A stretch of 64,000 nt of DNA, from positions 62,001 to 126,000 of the forward strand of contig JAGFNK010000111.1 of the NCBI GenBank assembly GCA_025769875.1. Reading direction: 5' to 3'. Source of the DNA: Russula earlei (taxonomy: Eukaryota > Basidiomycota > Agaricomycetes > Russulales > Russulaceae). Below, one piece after another: positions 49,865 through 61,200 of the stretch. Positions within the stretch are counted from its first letter, which is position 1. Each line of letters begins with the position of its first letter. The notes under the pieces were generated by a model, which saw only the letters and a list, made by a program, of their open reading frames with translations, made no database searches and was not told the origin of the DNA. Position numbers and translations under genes: made by a program.

Positions 49865-50638
49865 ACATGCCACTCCTCGCACATTCATGCGCAATCGCAA
49901 TCGCTGCCTCGATGCATGCCTTGCTACAGTTGTAAATAGTTGTATCATGTCATGTTTTCAGCTGTAGAGCAAATGTAATCTTATCATGCTTGGGGTCGGC
50001 ACCCCACAATGTGAAATGAAACCCAATTATTTGGCTGCCTCTAGATACAGTACATGAGGTTCTGATGTCCAAGTTTCAAGGCAATCCATTGAGAAATAGT
50101 TGAGATATGGCTGTTTGAAATTTCGCATGCAGATCAGCACCCAAAATTCAAAACTTCAAGAACTGAATAATAGGCTCCCATATTTTAGTTGCACCTATAT
50201 ACGGTATATAAGGTTCTACTTTCCAGGTTTCAAGGCAATCTATTGAGAAACGGTTGAGATATGGCAGTTCAAAATTTCACACTCAGATTGCACCCAAAAA
50301 TCGAAACTTCAAGAACTGATAATTATGCCCCAACTCTTGGGCTGCACCTAGATACAGGACATGAGATCCCACTGTCGAAGTTTCAAGTAAATCTGTTGAG
50401 AAACAGTTGAGATATGGCAGTTCAAAGTTTTGCACTCATGTCAGCACCCGAAAATTGACATCTCAAGAACTGAATATTAGACTCCCATATTTTCGCTGCA
50501 CCTAGATATAGTATATAAGGTTCTACTGGCAAAATTTCAAGGCAATCTGTTGGAAAACTGTTGAGATATAGCAGTTTTAATTTCGCACTTGACATGACAT
50601 CCAAAAATGGCAAGTGCAAGGTCACATGAAAACGACAG
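49865..50638 (-). repeat. Right TIR of the Tc1-type element
   Basis: This is the inverted copy of the left TIR, about 774 bp, without the nested LTR, carrying the same 154-bp units on the opposite strand. It ends CGACAG next to TA. It is less damaged than the left copy and shows the empty site of the family-A LTR. Confidence 0.9.
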
Positions 50639-50648
50639 TAATTAGTTG

Positions 50649-51225
50649 ACAAGTTGTAATTTCATGCCTACAGCATGGCTTGCAAGCTGCACTTCGTGCC
50701 TACAGCATGGCTTGCGAGCAAGCTTGCAAACCATCCTCTGGCACTTTGTAGCAGCTTGCAAGCCATGCCTTAGGCATGAAATTAAAACTTGTCAGGGGCT
50801 GCGCCCCTGAACCCCCACCATTGCCCAGGTGTAATTGCTCAGGTGTGATCCTTTTTTGCTTAAAGCCTCTTTGCATAATCCCTTTCTTGCTTAAACAGAA
50901 AGTAATCACCTCATCACTATGTATAATCTTTTTTGCTTCATCAACTGAGAGGAGATCCATTCTTTGCTGCAGCTTCAAAAATATATCTCTATGTGGTAAA
51001 GCAGAACAAACAATACATACTGAACACACATCCTGTTATATCTACTCCAGTAACACTTTACTATATACTATATTTTTGGTCCAGGCCTCCCTCTTCTCTT
51101 CCTCCCAAATCACCTTTATGTTGGAGACAGAAGTCACCCTTGACACCCCACATGGAATTGCCCAGGTGTGAACACAGGCCTTCTTAGGTCCAGCCCAACA
51201 TGCTTCACTGTTTGCCCTTGAGATA
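50649..51225 (-). mobile_element. Helitron-3: 3'-terminal remnant
   Basis: This fragment shares with Helitron-2 (55634-56036) the terminal ACAAGTTG, the CAGGGGC/GCCCCTG hairpin, and the last helicase codons read on the minus strand (KHVGLDL near 51195). An extra imperfect repeat (GCATGGCTTGCAAGC type) sits within the terminal hairpin loop. Similarity stops near 51225. Only the 3' end is present. Confidence 0.8.
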
Positions 51226-52912
51226 TCAATACACTAAATCTCAACCAATAACAGAGCTCTTACAATCAACCTATCAAAGACAGCAATTCATTATATGGCC
51301 AAGTCAACTGCCAGTCAGTATCTGTCCTTGATGTTAATCACTCAACCAACCATAGTGCTACAGCTCAGCCCACTTAAACTGGATATATATTCAACTCATC
51401 TATTAATAAAAAATATCATTACATCCACTGAAAGTAACATAGTCAACTGGATTGCATTTGGTGTGATACATCCACATAGTGAAGGAAATTGGCTGAAGGA
51501 TGTGACATCGCGCGCGAGGGGAAACGGTCACGTGCCAGTACGGTTCGGGTGTGGGAATTGGCCGGTCGCGCGTCCTTCGGATTCGGATAGAAACCCAACA
51601 GGAAAGAAAAAGAAAAACGCACCGGTAAAAGAAAGCCAGCTGGAACTGGCAAGGGCACGCACACATGCACGGTCGCTGCATGGATATGGATATGGCATGA
51701 AAGAATAAACGCGAAAAAAATAAAAGGTACAGTGAATCGCGCAAAGATCACGCACGCGGGACGCACAGTTGTGTGCCAACGGGTTTTCGAGTGTGGGGTG
51801 ATCTCGAGCACGTAGAGGGGGGTTTGAGAGGGAAGAAGAAATGAAAGAAAAAGAAAAAGAAAAACGCACGCGTGAGATCAACATCCACAGGAAATGCGAT
51901 ACAGCGCGGTGAGCAAGTGAGCGAAAAGGTCACTCCTCGCTGTGAGACGGAACTGGCGCACCGCGAGTTTGTGATCGCATGGATTTTTCATGGCTATTGG
52001 GTGAAGACCGACCTCAGCTGTCTTAACTGAGGTGCCAGTAAGTAGTGTTGTCGCGTTTTGTAGAAAAGCGGCAGAAATAAAAAAAAACGCACCAGTGTCG
52101 CGCGCATGTGCCCAGAGACATTCCGGGTGCCGCCGCATTTGGCCTTCAGGAGTCTTGACTGTGGTGCCAGCAGTACACATGTCCCACTTCCTGAGACACT
52201 CCGGGTGCTGTCGCCTTTCGCAGTAAGGGTGAGAGACGAAATGAAAAACCAAAAAAAGAAAACACCACCGCCATGTGGGATGAGACTATGGGCAATTGAC
52301 CACGTGTTTCGCAACGACATCTCGCATGAAAATGAAAGAAAAAAAACGCACGTACACAGCTGAACGCGTGAAGATCGCGCACGCGTGAAAGCATGCGTTA
52401 CTTGCCATCCGAGTATTGAGAGTGGGGGTTGTACCATCGCGTGTGGAGGGAGTTTGGATCACTTGAGGAAAGGGCGGAGAGTATGAGGGAGAGCTGTCAG
52501 AAAAGAAAAGGAATAACGCACCCGTTCAACGCGCGAGAATGACTGCGCGCGGGAACACTCACGGGGGCTGCTTGTGCCATTCCGTGGTCGCGGTCGCGGT
52601 CGTATGCAGCGCAAGCGCGACTGCCTGTTGCCGTGAGATGTTAGAAAGAGCGAGTGGAAAGGAAAGAAAAAAAAAGGAAGCTCACCGGGTTCGGTCCTGG
52701 CTGTGCTGTACCCGGTCAGGGTGGGGGAGCAGGGTAGAGGAGAAGGGAGGGGAGAGGAGAGGACTGTACCTTCTCTCCCGGTGCCGGGCGTTGCTTTGGT
52801 CGGCGTTCGCAAAGGCAATCGCGATGGCGTGGTGTGTGCTGGCGTGATGGAGGCGGCAATGGAGTGGCGTTGGGCGGGGTCATTCGGCCTTCGTGTGGTG
52901 TGTCAATTTGTC

Positions 52913-52934
52913 GGGGGGGGGGGGGGGGGGGGGG
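52913..52934 (+). repeat. G22 homopolymer in the right array
   Basis: Twenty-two consecutive G are followed by a CGCGCGCG stretch. The length is likely unstable in assembly. Confidence 0.9.
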
Positions 52935-54912
52935 CGCGCGCGACGGCACAGCATGCGTTGAGGGCGAGATTATGAAGGTGGTGGAGTGGCATTGGGCTGG
53001 ACCGTGCGCCTTCGTGTGCGTCGGTTGTCGGGAGAACGCACGCGCGAAGGTGATTGCAGTCGTGCGGCATGTGTTGGCAAGATGATGGAGGCAGTGAGGG
53101 AGTGGCGTTGGTGGGGCTGTTCGGCCTTCGTATGGTGTGTCGAACTCGCATATAAATGAAAGAAAAAGAGAAAAAAGAAAAAAGAAACACGCACGCGCAC
53201 AGTTTAATAGCGCTCGCGTGAAATCACGCGTGTCTTGTCATCCGGGTCGAGTGTGGGGATTGTACGATCACGTCTGGAGGGAGCCTGGAGCACTTGAGGA
53301 GAAGGGGGAGGGCATGAGAGAGAGCTCATAAAAACGAAAAGGAAAAACGCACTTGTCACTGCGACGGGCGAAAATCGCGCACGCGGGAGAGAACGCAATG
53401 AGAAAAAAAAACACGCAGAGCTCATCACGTGAAAATCGCGTCGCACGCCATCAGGTATTTGAAGATAGAGTGGATTAGAAGGACCCATGAGGAAAAAAAG
53501 AGGAAACAAAGGGAAAAATGTAAAGAAAAACGCACGCGCTCGCGCAGAGAAACAGGCCAGTGAGATTCAAGGGACCTTGCGTGTGACGGACAGAAGCTAC
53601 TTGAAGAGTATTGTGGATTAGGACCGAGTTGTTGGCCTTGCAGGAACTTGGGAGGGGGAGATGAAGACGGAGGGAGAGAAGGGAGAAACGAAAGTCCGGG
53701 CGATCTGCGTGCAAAGACCACTGCTTGTCAGTGCGGGCAGACGTTGCACGGTCTCTGGGCCAGGGAAATGAAACAGGCCGCGCGCCCTAGCCAACTAAAC
53801 ATTATAATAAACGAAAAGAAAACAGAAGAAAGGAAAAGGAAGCTCACTGGGGGTGGTGCCAAACAAAAACTATTGTCGCTGGTCGTCGCTGGCCAGGACC
53901 GTGTGAGGGATTTGTAAACCGGGAGAATAGCCTTTTGTGGGCCTGCGAATGGCCGCGTACATGCGTGCCACGCGACCTAGACCTGGAAGACATGGTTAGC
54001 ACAGTGCAAAGTAAAAGAGAGGAAAAAGATAAAAGCGAAAAAAAAATGCACCAACACTCATAGTCTCGCCAGCATCTTGACAGCAGCGTCATCACCGCGG
54101 TCCTGGTCATGCTGTTGCTGAGAACAGGTTAGAGAGAAGAGAGAAAGAAAGAAAAAAGAAAAAAAAAGAAAAGAGCGCACGGGGTTCGTGATTGCACAGA
54201 ATTGTTTTCATGGCCGTTGGGTGCTCTCATGGTCTTGGACTGAGGTCACTTGCAGGGCAGAGGGTGCATGGGAGGTCGAGAAAGTGGGAGAGAAAGAAAA
54301 TAGAAAACTTTGTGAGAAAAAAATGGACGCGCACGCGGGAAAAGGCACATTTGTGGTCACAGACAGAATCCGCTTGAAGAACCATCTGGCATGGGACAAT
54401 TGGTTGTTCGTCTTGCAGGAAGTGGGGCGGGAAGGGCAGGAGGAAAGAGGGAAAGAGAGAGAGAAAGCGAGAGAAAAGAGCACATGGGGTACATACACGA
54501 ACGCGCGAGTGGTCACGCGCGAAAAACGCTGCTTGCAAAGCGGGCAGACTTTCACAGTGTTCGGGGCCAGAGAAAGACGCAAAGTAGAGCTGAGGAGGCA
54601 GAGAGAAAAACAAAAGAAAGGACAAAAACGCACGAAATGGGTGTCACACTCATTGACGACTCCTCAGCGTTCTGACCGCTGTGTCATCGCCGTGGCACTG
54701 GCCATTCTCTTCCTGTGAGAAGAGGTTAAAAAGAGCAAGAAAAAAAAAGAAAAAAAAAAACGCACCGGGTTCGTGGTTGAACAGGATTGTTTCATGGCCA
54801 TTGGGTGTTCTTGTGGTCTTGGCCTGGAGTCGTGACGCGCGCTGGAGGAGCTTGCAAAACAGAGGGCATTCAAATGCAAAGGAATGCGAGAGGATGGGAG
54901 AGCAAGAGAAAC

Positions 54913-55290
54913 CTTCGCCAGGGTAGACGTGCCGTCGTCACGGCCATGGGAACGTCGCCGTCACGGCAGCCAGATCGTCACAGTGGCCATGGGGCATGCT
55001 CACGATTCGTGGCCGTCGCGAGGTCATTATATCCATGCCCGAGTCGTCGTCATCGTCGCCACTGCAGTTAAATGGGGGCCAGTGGGTGGGAGAGCTTCGC
55101 CAGGATAGACTGCCGCCGTCACAGCCATGAGCACGTCACCGTCACGGCGGCCAGATCATCACAGTGGCCATGGGCCATGCTCAAGATTCGTGACCGTCGC
55201 GAGGGCACTATGGTCATGCCCGATACGTCGTCATCGTCACCACAGCAGTGTGACACAGGAGGAAAGGGAAATGGGTGCCAGTGGGTGGAA
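54913..55290 (+). repeat. Tandem duplication, about 182-bp unit
   Basis: Two adjacent units begin CTTCGCCAGG at 54913 and 55095 and contain GTCACAGTGGCCATGG-type and CCAGTGGGTGG-type segments. The left array has one corresponding unit near 43450-43545, so the duplication is specific to this copy or lost from the other. Confidence 0.85.
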
Positions 55291-55634
55291 GCAGATTGAG
55301 GAAGTGCTTGTCATGGGCCTGCTTGGAAAATGGGTGATGGGAATGAGAGGGGTGAGAGGATGAGAGATGCGCGCGAAAATGAAAACAAAAACGCACACAT
55401 GGAAAAACCACGGCTCGCGGGAACTTTTTAAAAAGACTTTGGAAATAGCCAGTGATGGCCAATGAAAACTTGAGGAAACTGGCAGCTTCAGAGTTTTGAA
55501 CTGAGACCATGGGGAAGGAAGAGCGGGAAGGACAGGAGAAGAGAGAGGAACGATGGCAGCAGAACACGCGCGTAGTAAACACGACGGGCAGGAAGGGATA
55601 AGTTGACTCTGCTTATAGTCAACTCAGTGGATAA

Positions 55635-55693
55635 CAAGTTGTAATTTCATGCCTTAGGCATGAAATTAAAACTTGTCAGGGGCTGTGCCCCTG
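55635..55693 (-). repeat. Helitron-2 3'-terminal palindromes
   Basis: A 19-bp inverted repeat with one mismatch and a 3-base loop (arms 55635-55653 and 55657-55675; CAAGTTGTAATTTCATGCC) forms the very end, followed inward by CAGGGGC-TGT-GCCCCTG (55677-55693). Both occur in Helitron-3. Canonical Helitrons have one short hairpin about 10 bases inside a CTRR end; here the end reads CTTG on the minus strand. Confidence 0.75.
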
Positions 55694-55863
55694 AACCCCT
55701 GCCATTGCCCAGGTGTAATTGCTCGGGTGTGATCCTTTTTTGTTTAAAGCCTCTTTGCATAATCCCTTTTCTGCTTAAACAGAAAGTAATCAACTCATCA
55801 CTATGTATAATCTTTTACATGGTAAAGCAGAACAAACAATACATACACTGAACACACATCTTG

Positions 55864-56196
55864 TTATAGTAACACTTCACTATATACTATATTCTTAATG
55901 GAAGCCTCCCTCTTCTCTTCCTCCCAAATCACCTTGATGTTGGAAACAGAGGTCACCCTTGACACCCCAACATAAAATTGCCCATGTGTGAAGACTGGCT
56001 TTCTTAAGTCCAACCCAACATGTTTCAGTGTTTGCCCTTGTGACTTGTTGATGGTCATGGCAAAGCATGCCCTCACAGGGAATTGCCTCCTTGTGAACTT
56101 GAAGGCAACTTGATCCTCTGTTGGTTGGCAAGGGATCCTTGGGATGAAGACCTTCTCCCTTGCATGCTCCCCTGTTATCAGCTCAACTTCTAGCAC
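55864..56196 (-). pseudogene. Helitron-2 helicase C-terminus, separated part
   Basis: This part encodes the end of a PIF1-like helicase: LEVELITGEHAREKVFIPRI, the late motif FAMTINKSQGQTLKHVGLDL and QFYVGVSRVTS (the usual LYVALSRV position). It continues directly from 58251 once the nested LTRs and one copy of the AGCAC duplication are removed. Confidence 0.92.
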
Positions 56197-56758
56197 TGTT
56201 ACGGTGTCGTGGCTGTAAGAGCGTTAGCTCAAGGTTCAGTGGGGGCCAAGTCCCTGTGACTTGGTTCGAGGTGTTCAGTGGGGCCGGCTCAAGGAGACCG
56301 GATCAAAGGTTTAGTGTCTCAAGGCTGAGTCAGACAATGACTCAGTCTGCAGACAGAGTTGTTCTTCTGGTTTCACAGAAGAGGAGGATGATGATAGAGC
56401 AAGAAAGGAGTAAGAGGAACGCAAGGGTTCCTCCTAGTGTGTTGATGTCAAGCAAGGTGAGAGGCAGCACAAACAAGTTGTGATTTGAGAGAGGATACAA
56501 GGCAAAGGGATGCGACAGGAGATTAGACAAAGCTAAGCTTGGGGCATTCCCCAGCTTTTACAGGCGCTTAAATACTGTATGTGGCGAGGCTGTACAGTAC
56601 CATAAGCAGAACAATAGATAAAGGTAGACCAATAGCAAAAGTAACTCAACAATAGGTGAAACACAATAAGTGAAACACAATAGATGAAACACAACAAGTG
56701 AAACAATAGGGGATCACCATCAAGGGATGAAACAGTAACCATGGAGACAAGGATAACT

Positions 56759-58181
56759 GTCAAGACACGTACTGCTGATCACTAAGGACTCAGGAGCAGG
56801 TGGGCAAGGGTCGGAACAGACGGTACGTGTAATGGCGTCGCGGCCGCTAGAGCGTTAGCTCAAGGTTCAGTGGGGGCCAAGTCCCTGTGACTTGGTTCAA
56901 GGGTTCAATGGGGGCCGGTTCAAGGGGACCGGTTCAATGGTTTAGCGTCTCAAGGCTGAGTCAGACAATGACTCAGTCCGCAGACAGAGTCGATCTCCTG
57001 GTTTCACAGAAGAGGAAGACGATGAGAGAGAGGCAGAGGAGGAAGAGGAACACAAGGGTTCCTTGAGGTGTGCTCAGGTCAAGCAAGGTGTAGGCCAGCA
57101 CAAGCAAGTTGTGATTGAGAGAGTGTACAAGGCAAAGGATGCGACAGGAAATGGGACAAAGCTAAGCTTGGGGCATTCCCCAGCTTCTACAGGCGCTTAA
57201 ATACTGTATGTGGTGAGGCTGTACAGTACCATAAGCAGAACAATAGATAAGGGTAGACCAATAGCAAAAGTAACTCGACAATAGGTGAAACACAATAAGT
57301 GAAACACAATAGGTGAAACAATAGGGGATCACCATCAAGGGATGAAACAGTAACCACGGGGACAAGGATAATAAAGAAGAACAATAATGGACGAACCGAC
57401 AAGGGGTAGTTTACAACAGTACGCGGCGTAAACGGCGTTGAACAGGAGGACGAGCCAAACGACTAGAAGATACCAGATGGGGACTGGTACGTGTTGCAGG
57501 AGGCAGAGGCAAAGAGTAGAGGCCAGTGCAGCAAGGGGCTTTAAACAAGGCGGTCGTTGAAGAGTACCTTGAGGACAAGGGAGGACTTTAGACTGAGCGG
57601 TCGCAGGGGAGTACCCAGGAAGATGAGAGTATCACAAATGGACAGTCTGACAACTGCCATGCTTCATTGGGGCTTATATACAGTGTACAGGGTCGATTAC
57701 AAAGCACTGGGACTATTCTAGACTCTTTGGTACCATCCAATAGGACTACAGAGGCATAAACTTGCTTGTGTCAAGTTTCAGGCTTACTGAGCGCATTACT
57801 GATCATTGTGGAGCGATGACATCATTATGATGTCACTGTGGGGCGCTTAGTGAGCCTATGAGGTCACTGTGGAGTTGCTCAGTCAGCCATGATGTCATTG
57901 GAGCCTTGATGACGTCAGATGATTTATGCAACAGTTTCTAAGAGTTTGTGCTGCTGTTTCGGGTCCATGGTGGCTGGGTGGCCATGTGGCTGCCACGCGA
58001 TGATTACCCAATTAGGAAACGGGTGCCTGGTCGTGTTATAGTGCCTTTGCAATAGCAATATCTTGTACCACAGGAGGGATAGCCCAGAAAATGGAAGGGA
58101 GTCGGCAATGCAAAGTGAGAGAGGTCTTTCTTGAGTAAAATAGGACAATCCTTGGCCAGGACTTGGCCTTGGTTCATAACA
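56759..58181 (-). mobile_element. Solo LTR, family A, nested in the family-B LTR
   Basis: The plus strand reads TGTCAAGACACG...TTCATAACA, with duplication ATAAC (56754-56758, 58182-58186). It is the reverse complement of 44652-45480 and is itself split by a second family-B LTR. A similar TATATAAG box and ATGATGTCA-type sites are present. Confidence 0.97.
56828..57418 (+). mobile_element. Solo LTR, family B, innermost copy
   Basis: This 591-bp LTR starts TGTAATGGCG, ends TTTACAACA, with duplication GTACG (56823-56827, 57419-57423). The first bases differ from the usual TGTTACGG start of the family. It is the third level of nesting: same family as the outermost LTR, inserted later. Confidence 0.97.
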
Positions 58182-58250
58182 ATAACAAAGAAGAACAATA
58201 ATGAGAAGGATTATGGACGAACTGAAAAAGGGGTAAATTACAACAAGCAC

Positions 58251-61200
58251 CCTGTTGCTAGACCTCCTCAAGATCCCTCTGCTCCCATTGCAGACACCAT
58301 GCCTGGCATCCAAGTTCCTCAGCACCATCACAGGACAACCCACCTTGAGCTCTAGCTTGGCAAGAGGAAGTCCAGAGCAGTTGATAGAGTTCAGGTACTC
58401 CACTGGATAGTTCAGCATCACATCAGCATCCCCACTCTGCTCAGAAGTGGGAATGCTGTCTGCACTCTGAAACACCTGTCCTCTCCCTGGGAACCTCCTA
58501 AGCACCTCCTTGTTGATGCTGTCCACATCAGTGTTAAGGCTAGAAAGGATGGCGCGCTCTGCAAAGAACTGGGAAGAAGGGTTGCCAGTGTCAAGGCCAG
58601 GGTAGATGCTGTGAATCAGAGAGGAAACTGTGTTCTCCCTGCACTTCATATAGGGGGGAAGATGGATGATAGAGTTTGGATCAGTGTGCCTGCCTTTTCC
58701 AACCTCCAGTTGCCAACTGTGCAAAGTTGGCCTCAGCTTGAATGCCAGTGTTGAGGTGCATATTTTGATGGAGATGAAGCAATTTGATGGATCTCCAGAG
58801 GGGGGAGCGCTGTAGGCAGGCACCTACTATCTGAGGCCTTGATCCTTGCACAATGACAGGAAGGATCTGCTGAAAGTCACCACCAAAGACAAAGGTAAGT
58901 CCACCAAAGGGCTTGTCAGAGCCACAGATGTCCTGGAATGACCTGTCCACTGTCTCCATCACATGCCTGTGCTGCATGGGAGCCTCATCCCAAATGACCA
59001 AGTCAGTAATGTGAATCAGGTCTGCTAAGTGTGAGTTTTTGGGGATGTTGCAGACAGTGGACTCATGGGAGGGAATGGGGATCTTGAAACAGGAGTGTGC
59101 AGTGCGCCCTCCCTTGAGAAGGAGTGCAGCAATGCCAGAGGAAGCAACACAGAGCACAATCTTGTGTTGAGAGCGCAGATGGTAGCAGAGGGTGTTGTAG
59201 AGATAAGTCTTGCCAGTACCCCCAGGGCCATGAAGGAAAAAGATCTCCCCTGTCTTGTTGAGGACAGCAGAGGTGATCCCCACAAAAGCAGTCTGCTGGT
59301 CAATATTAAGCTTGTCAATAGACTCAGCTGCAAGAACAGCCTGTTCCTCTAGATCATACTGGTGCTGCTCCTGAATGAGGGGATTCCCTGCAATGGCCCC
59401 CCAGTTCTCAACAAACTGAGGCATGGTTGGCCAATCCTGAAGTCTCTTGGCAGAGTGGGAGAGGAGGAGGTCAATGAGATAGAGGCCATAGTCCTTCACC
59501 TGTTCATCAGTTGGCTCTGGGATGTTGAGATGATGCTGGAGCTTGTGCTTGAGGTCATCACAGATAGATGCAGAGAATCTGTCCCAAAGTGCCCTAGGTT
59601 GAGAAGGGATGCAGTCCTTGAGGATGGTGACAAAGAGGTGGCGCAGCTGAGCACCTGTGCACATATGACTGGCTTCCTCCAAGCATTGCTGCCACTCTTG
59701 ATCAACTGTTCAAAGGAGGTTGCACCCTTGACAGAGGTGAGAAGGAGGCACAGGTAGAAGCGCTCTCCAGAAGTAGGGTGAGCATGGAACATCCTCCCAA
59801 TAGCAAAGCCCCTGTCCCTTGGAGTCCACCTATGAGTGCTTTTGTTCCAGACCATCTTGGAGGGATAATCTTGGTAGAGAAGATCCAGAATGTCAGAGCC
59901 CTCTGGAGCAGCAGCATTGGCCTCAAACCATCCAGTGAGTGTGGTGGGCTTATTTGGGACTTCCTCAAGAACTTGAGGACTGTAGACAACACTGTGCTGA
60001 TCAGGAAGATGGACCTGGAGGTGCACCACATTGGGAACCTGCTCTTGCAGCTCAAAGAGAAAGAGTCTCCACACTGCCTCACAGCTCTGACATATCTTGC
60101 ATCCAAGTAGAGCTTGACCTCATCCATGCACCTGCCAAATTCCATGGTGGTCCTGTCATGGCCCTTGTAGACATACTTGTAGATATACTTGAGAGCCTTG
60201 ACAGAGGCAACAGACTCCACATTGATGTGACACCTGTACTTCCAGATGAGAAAAGGGGAATGACAGACCACCCATTGGTTTGTGATCTCCTTGCCACCAA
60301 TGAGATGAGTATGGCCAGTGTCCCTCCTCCTGGTGCACGCATAAGAGTCCTCAGTCACAGAAGTCTCCTCCCTAAAGGGCTTATGAAAACCCTTGGAACA
60401 TGAGCCATTCACCATGCAAGGGGAATTCCTGTTCTGGTTGCCACAGGGCCTGTGAACCATGAACTTCTTGATGAGTTCAAGCAGCTCAGGATTGTCTTCT
60501 GGGAACTCAGAAGACATGAGACTGTCAATCTGGTCAGGGGTGCGCAGCTTTGAATGGGGCTGAAGGAAGACAATGATATGGGCATGAGGAAGGCCCCTCT
60601 TCTGAAACTCTATGGTGTACAAATGAGCTGCCAATCACCCAGCAAGCCAGCCTTAATGTCATTGATGAGGGACTTGAGCTTGGCATGAAAGACTCTGACC
60701 ACCAAGTCAGGGCGCTCATTGGCAGTCTGCCCAGGGAGAAGGGCAGACAGGACCTCAGACCAAGAGGGATTGGCAGTCATGGTGATGAAGAGGTCACCTC
60801 CACCATAGAAGCGGTTGATTGCCAAGGCATCTTGGAGATGCTGCTGCATGTTTCTGGTGCTGCCAGAGAAGCTGGAGGGAAGGATGAATCTCTTGCCTAG
60901 TTGGTCTGGGTCAACATCAACATTGGCAGCAACAGCATCTGCCAGACCCTTATAGATCTCCACCCTGAACTTGTTTTGATTCATCCTGATGAAGTTAAGG
61001 CGATACTGCTCTGCAACTGCCCATGCCTCACAGGCATACACTTGAAAGAGTTTGCCAGAGAGGAAGATGTGATGAGAGTCAGAGAGATGAGGGCGAATAT
61101 GAAGGCGATAGCGATGAAATTGAGCCAAGGAAACACACTTCCTCTGAGCAGGGCCACCTTGGACATTTTGATAAGGGATGTTTGGGAACCATCCTAACTG

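Larger units (their letters stand above)
44061..50638 (+). mobile_element. Tc1/mariner-type transposon with long tandem-repeat TIRs
   Basis: Long inverted repeats begin CTGTCGTTTTCA at 44061 and, on the opposite strand, at 50638; both are flanked by TA (44059-44060 and 50639-50640), the Tc1/mariner target duplication. The interior contains a DDE transposase with NPIE motif (47701-48780), a host-derived acetyl-CoA synthetase fragment (minus strand), low-complexity spacers and a solo LTR. At about 5.7 kb without the LTR it is far longer than classical Tc1 elements. The transposase has three in-frame TGA codons, so this copy is inactive. Confidence 0.88.
51226..55633. repeat. Right array of A-rich/ACGCAC modules, CpG-rich copy
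   Basis: After about 240 bp of AT-rich DNA, modules of 100-250 bp follow one another, each ended by a purine run and ACGCAC: for example near 51600, 51860, 52080, 52330, 52505, 53180, 53340, 53520, 54160, 54620, 54750 and 55385. Several are followed by AATCGCGCACGCGGGA-like motifs and by CTTGCCATCCG-like motifs. The spacing is irregular, so it is not a simple satellite. Collinear matches with the 41-44 kb array show common origin. No protein family is recognised; frames look compositional. Confidence 0.75.
56197..58245 (+). mobile_element. Solo LTR, family B, outer copy (host of a nested LTR)
   Basis: This copy starts TGTTACGGTG, ends AAATTACAACA, with duplication AGCAC (56192-56196, 58246-58250). 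Its own sequence is about 620 bp; the rest is a nested family-A LTR. It carries a TGAGTCA/TGACTCA pair at 56326-56344. Confidence 0.97.

Noticed and set aside
51300..55600. Frames up to 176 residues in the right array (Lys/Glu/Arg-rich on plus, Ser/Phe on minus)
   Set aside because: They are compositional, interrupted in the paralogous array, and have no recognisable motif.
51400..55600. CRISPR-like interpretation of the repeat-spacer look of the right array
   Set aside because: The recurring units are degenerate, spacing is irregular, spacers are related to each other, and the genome is eukaryotic.
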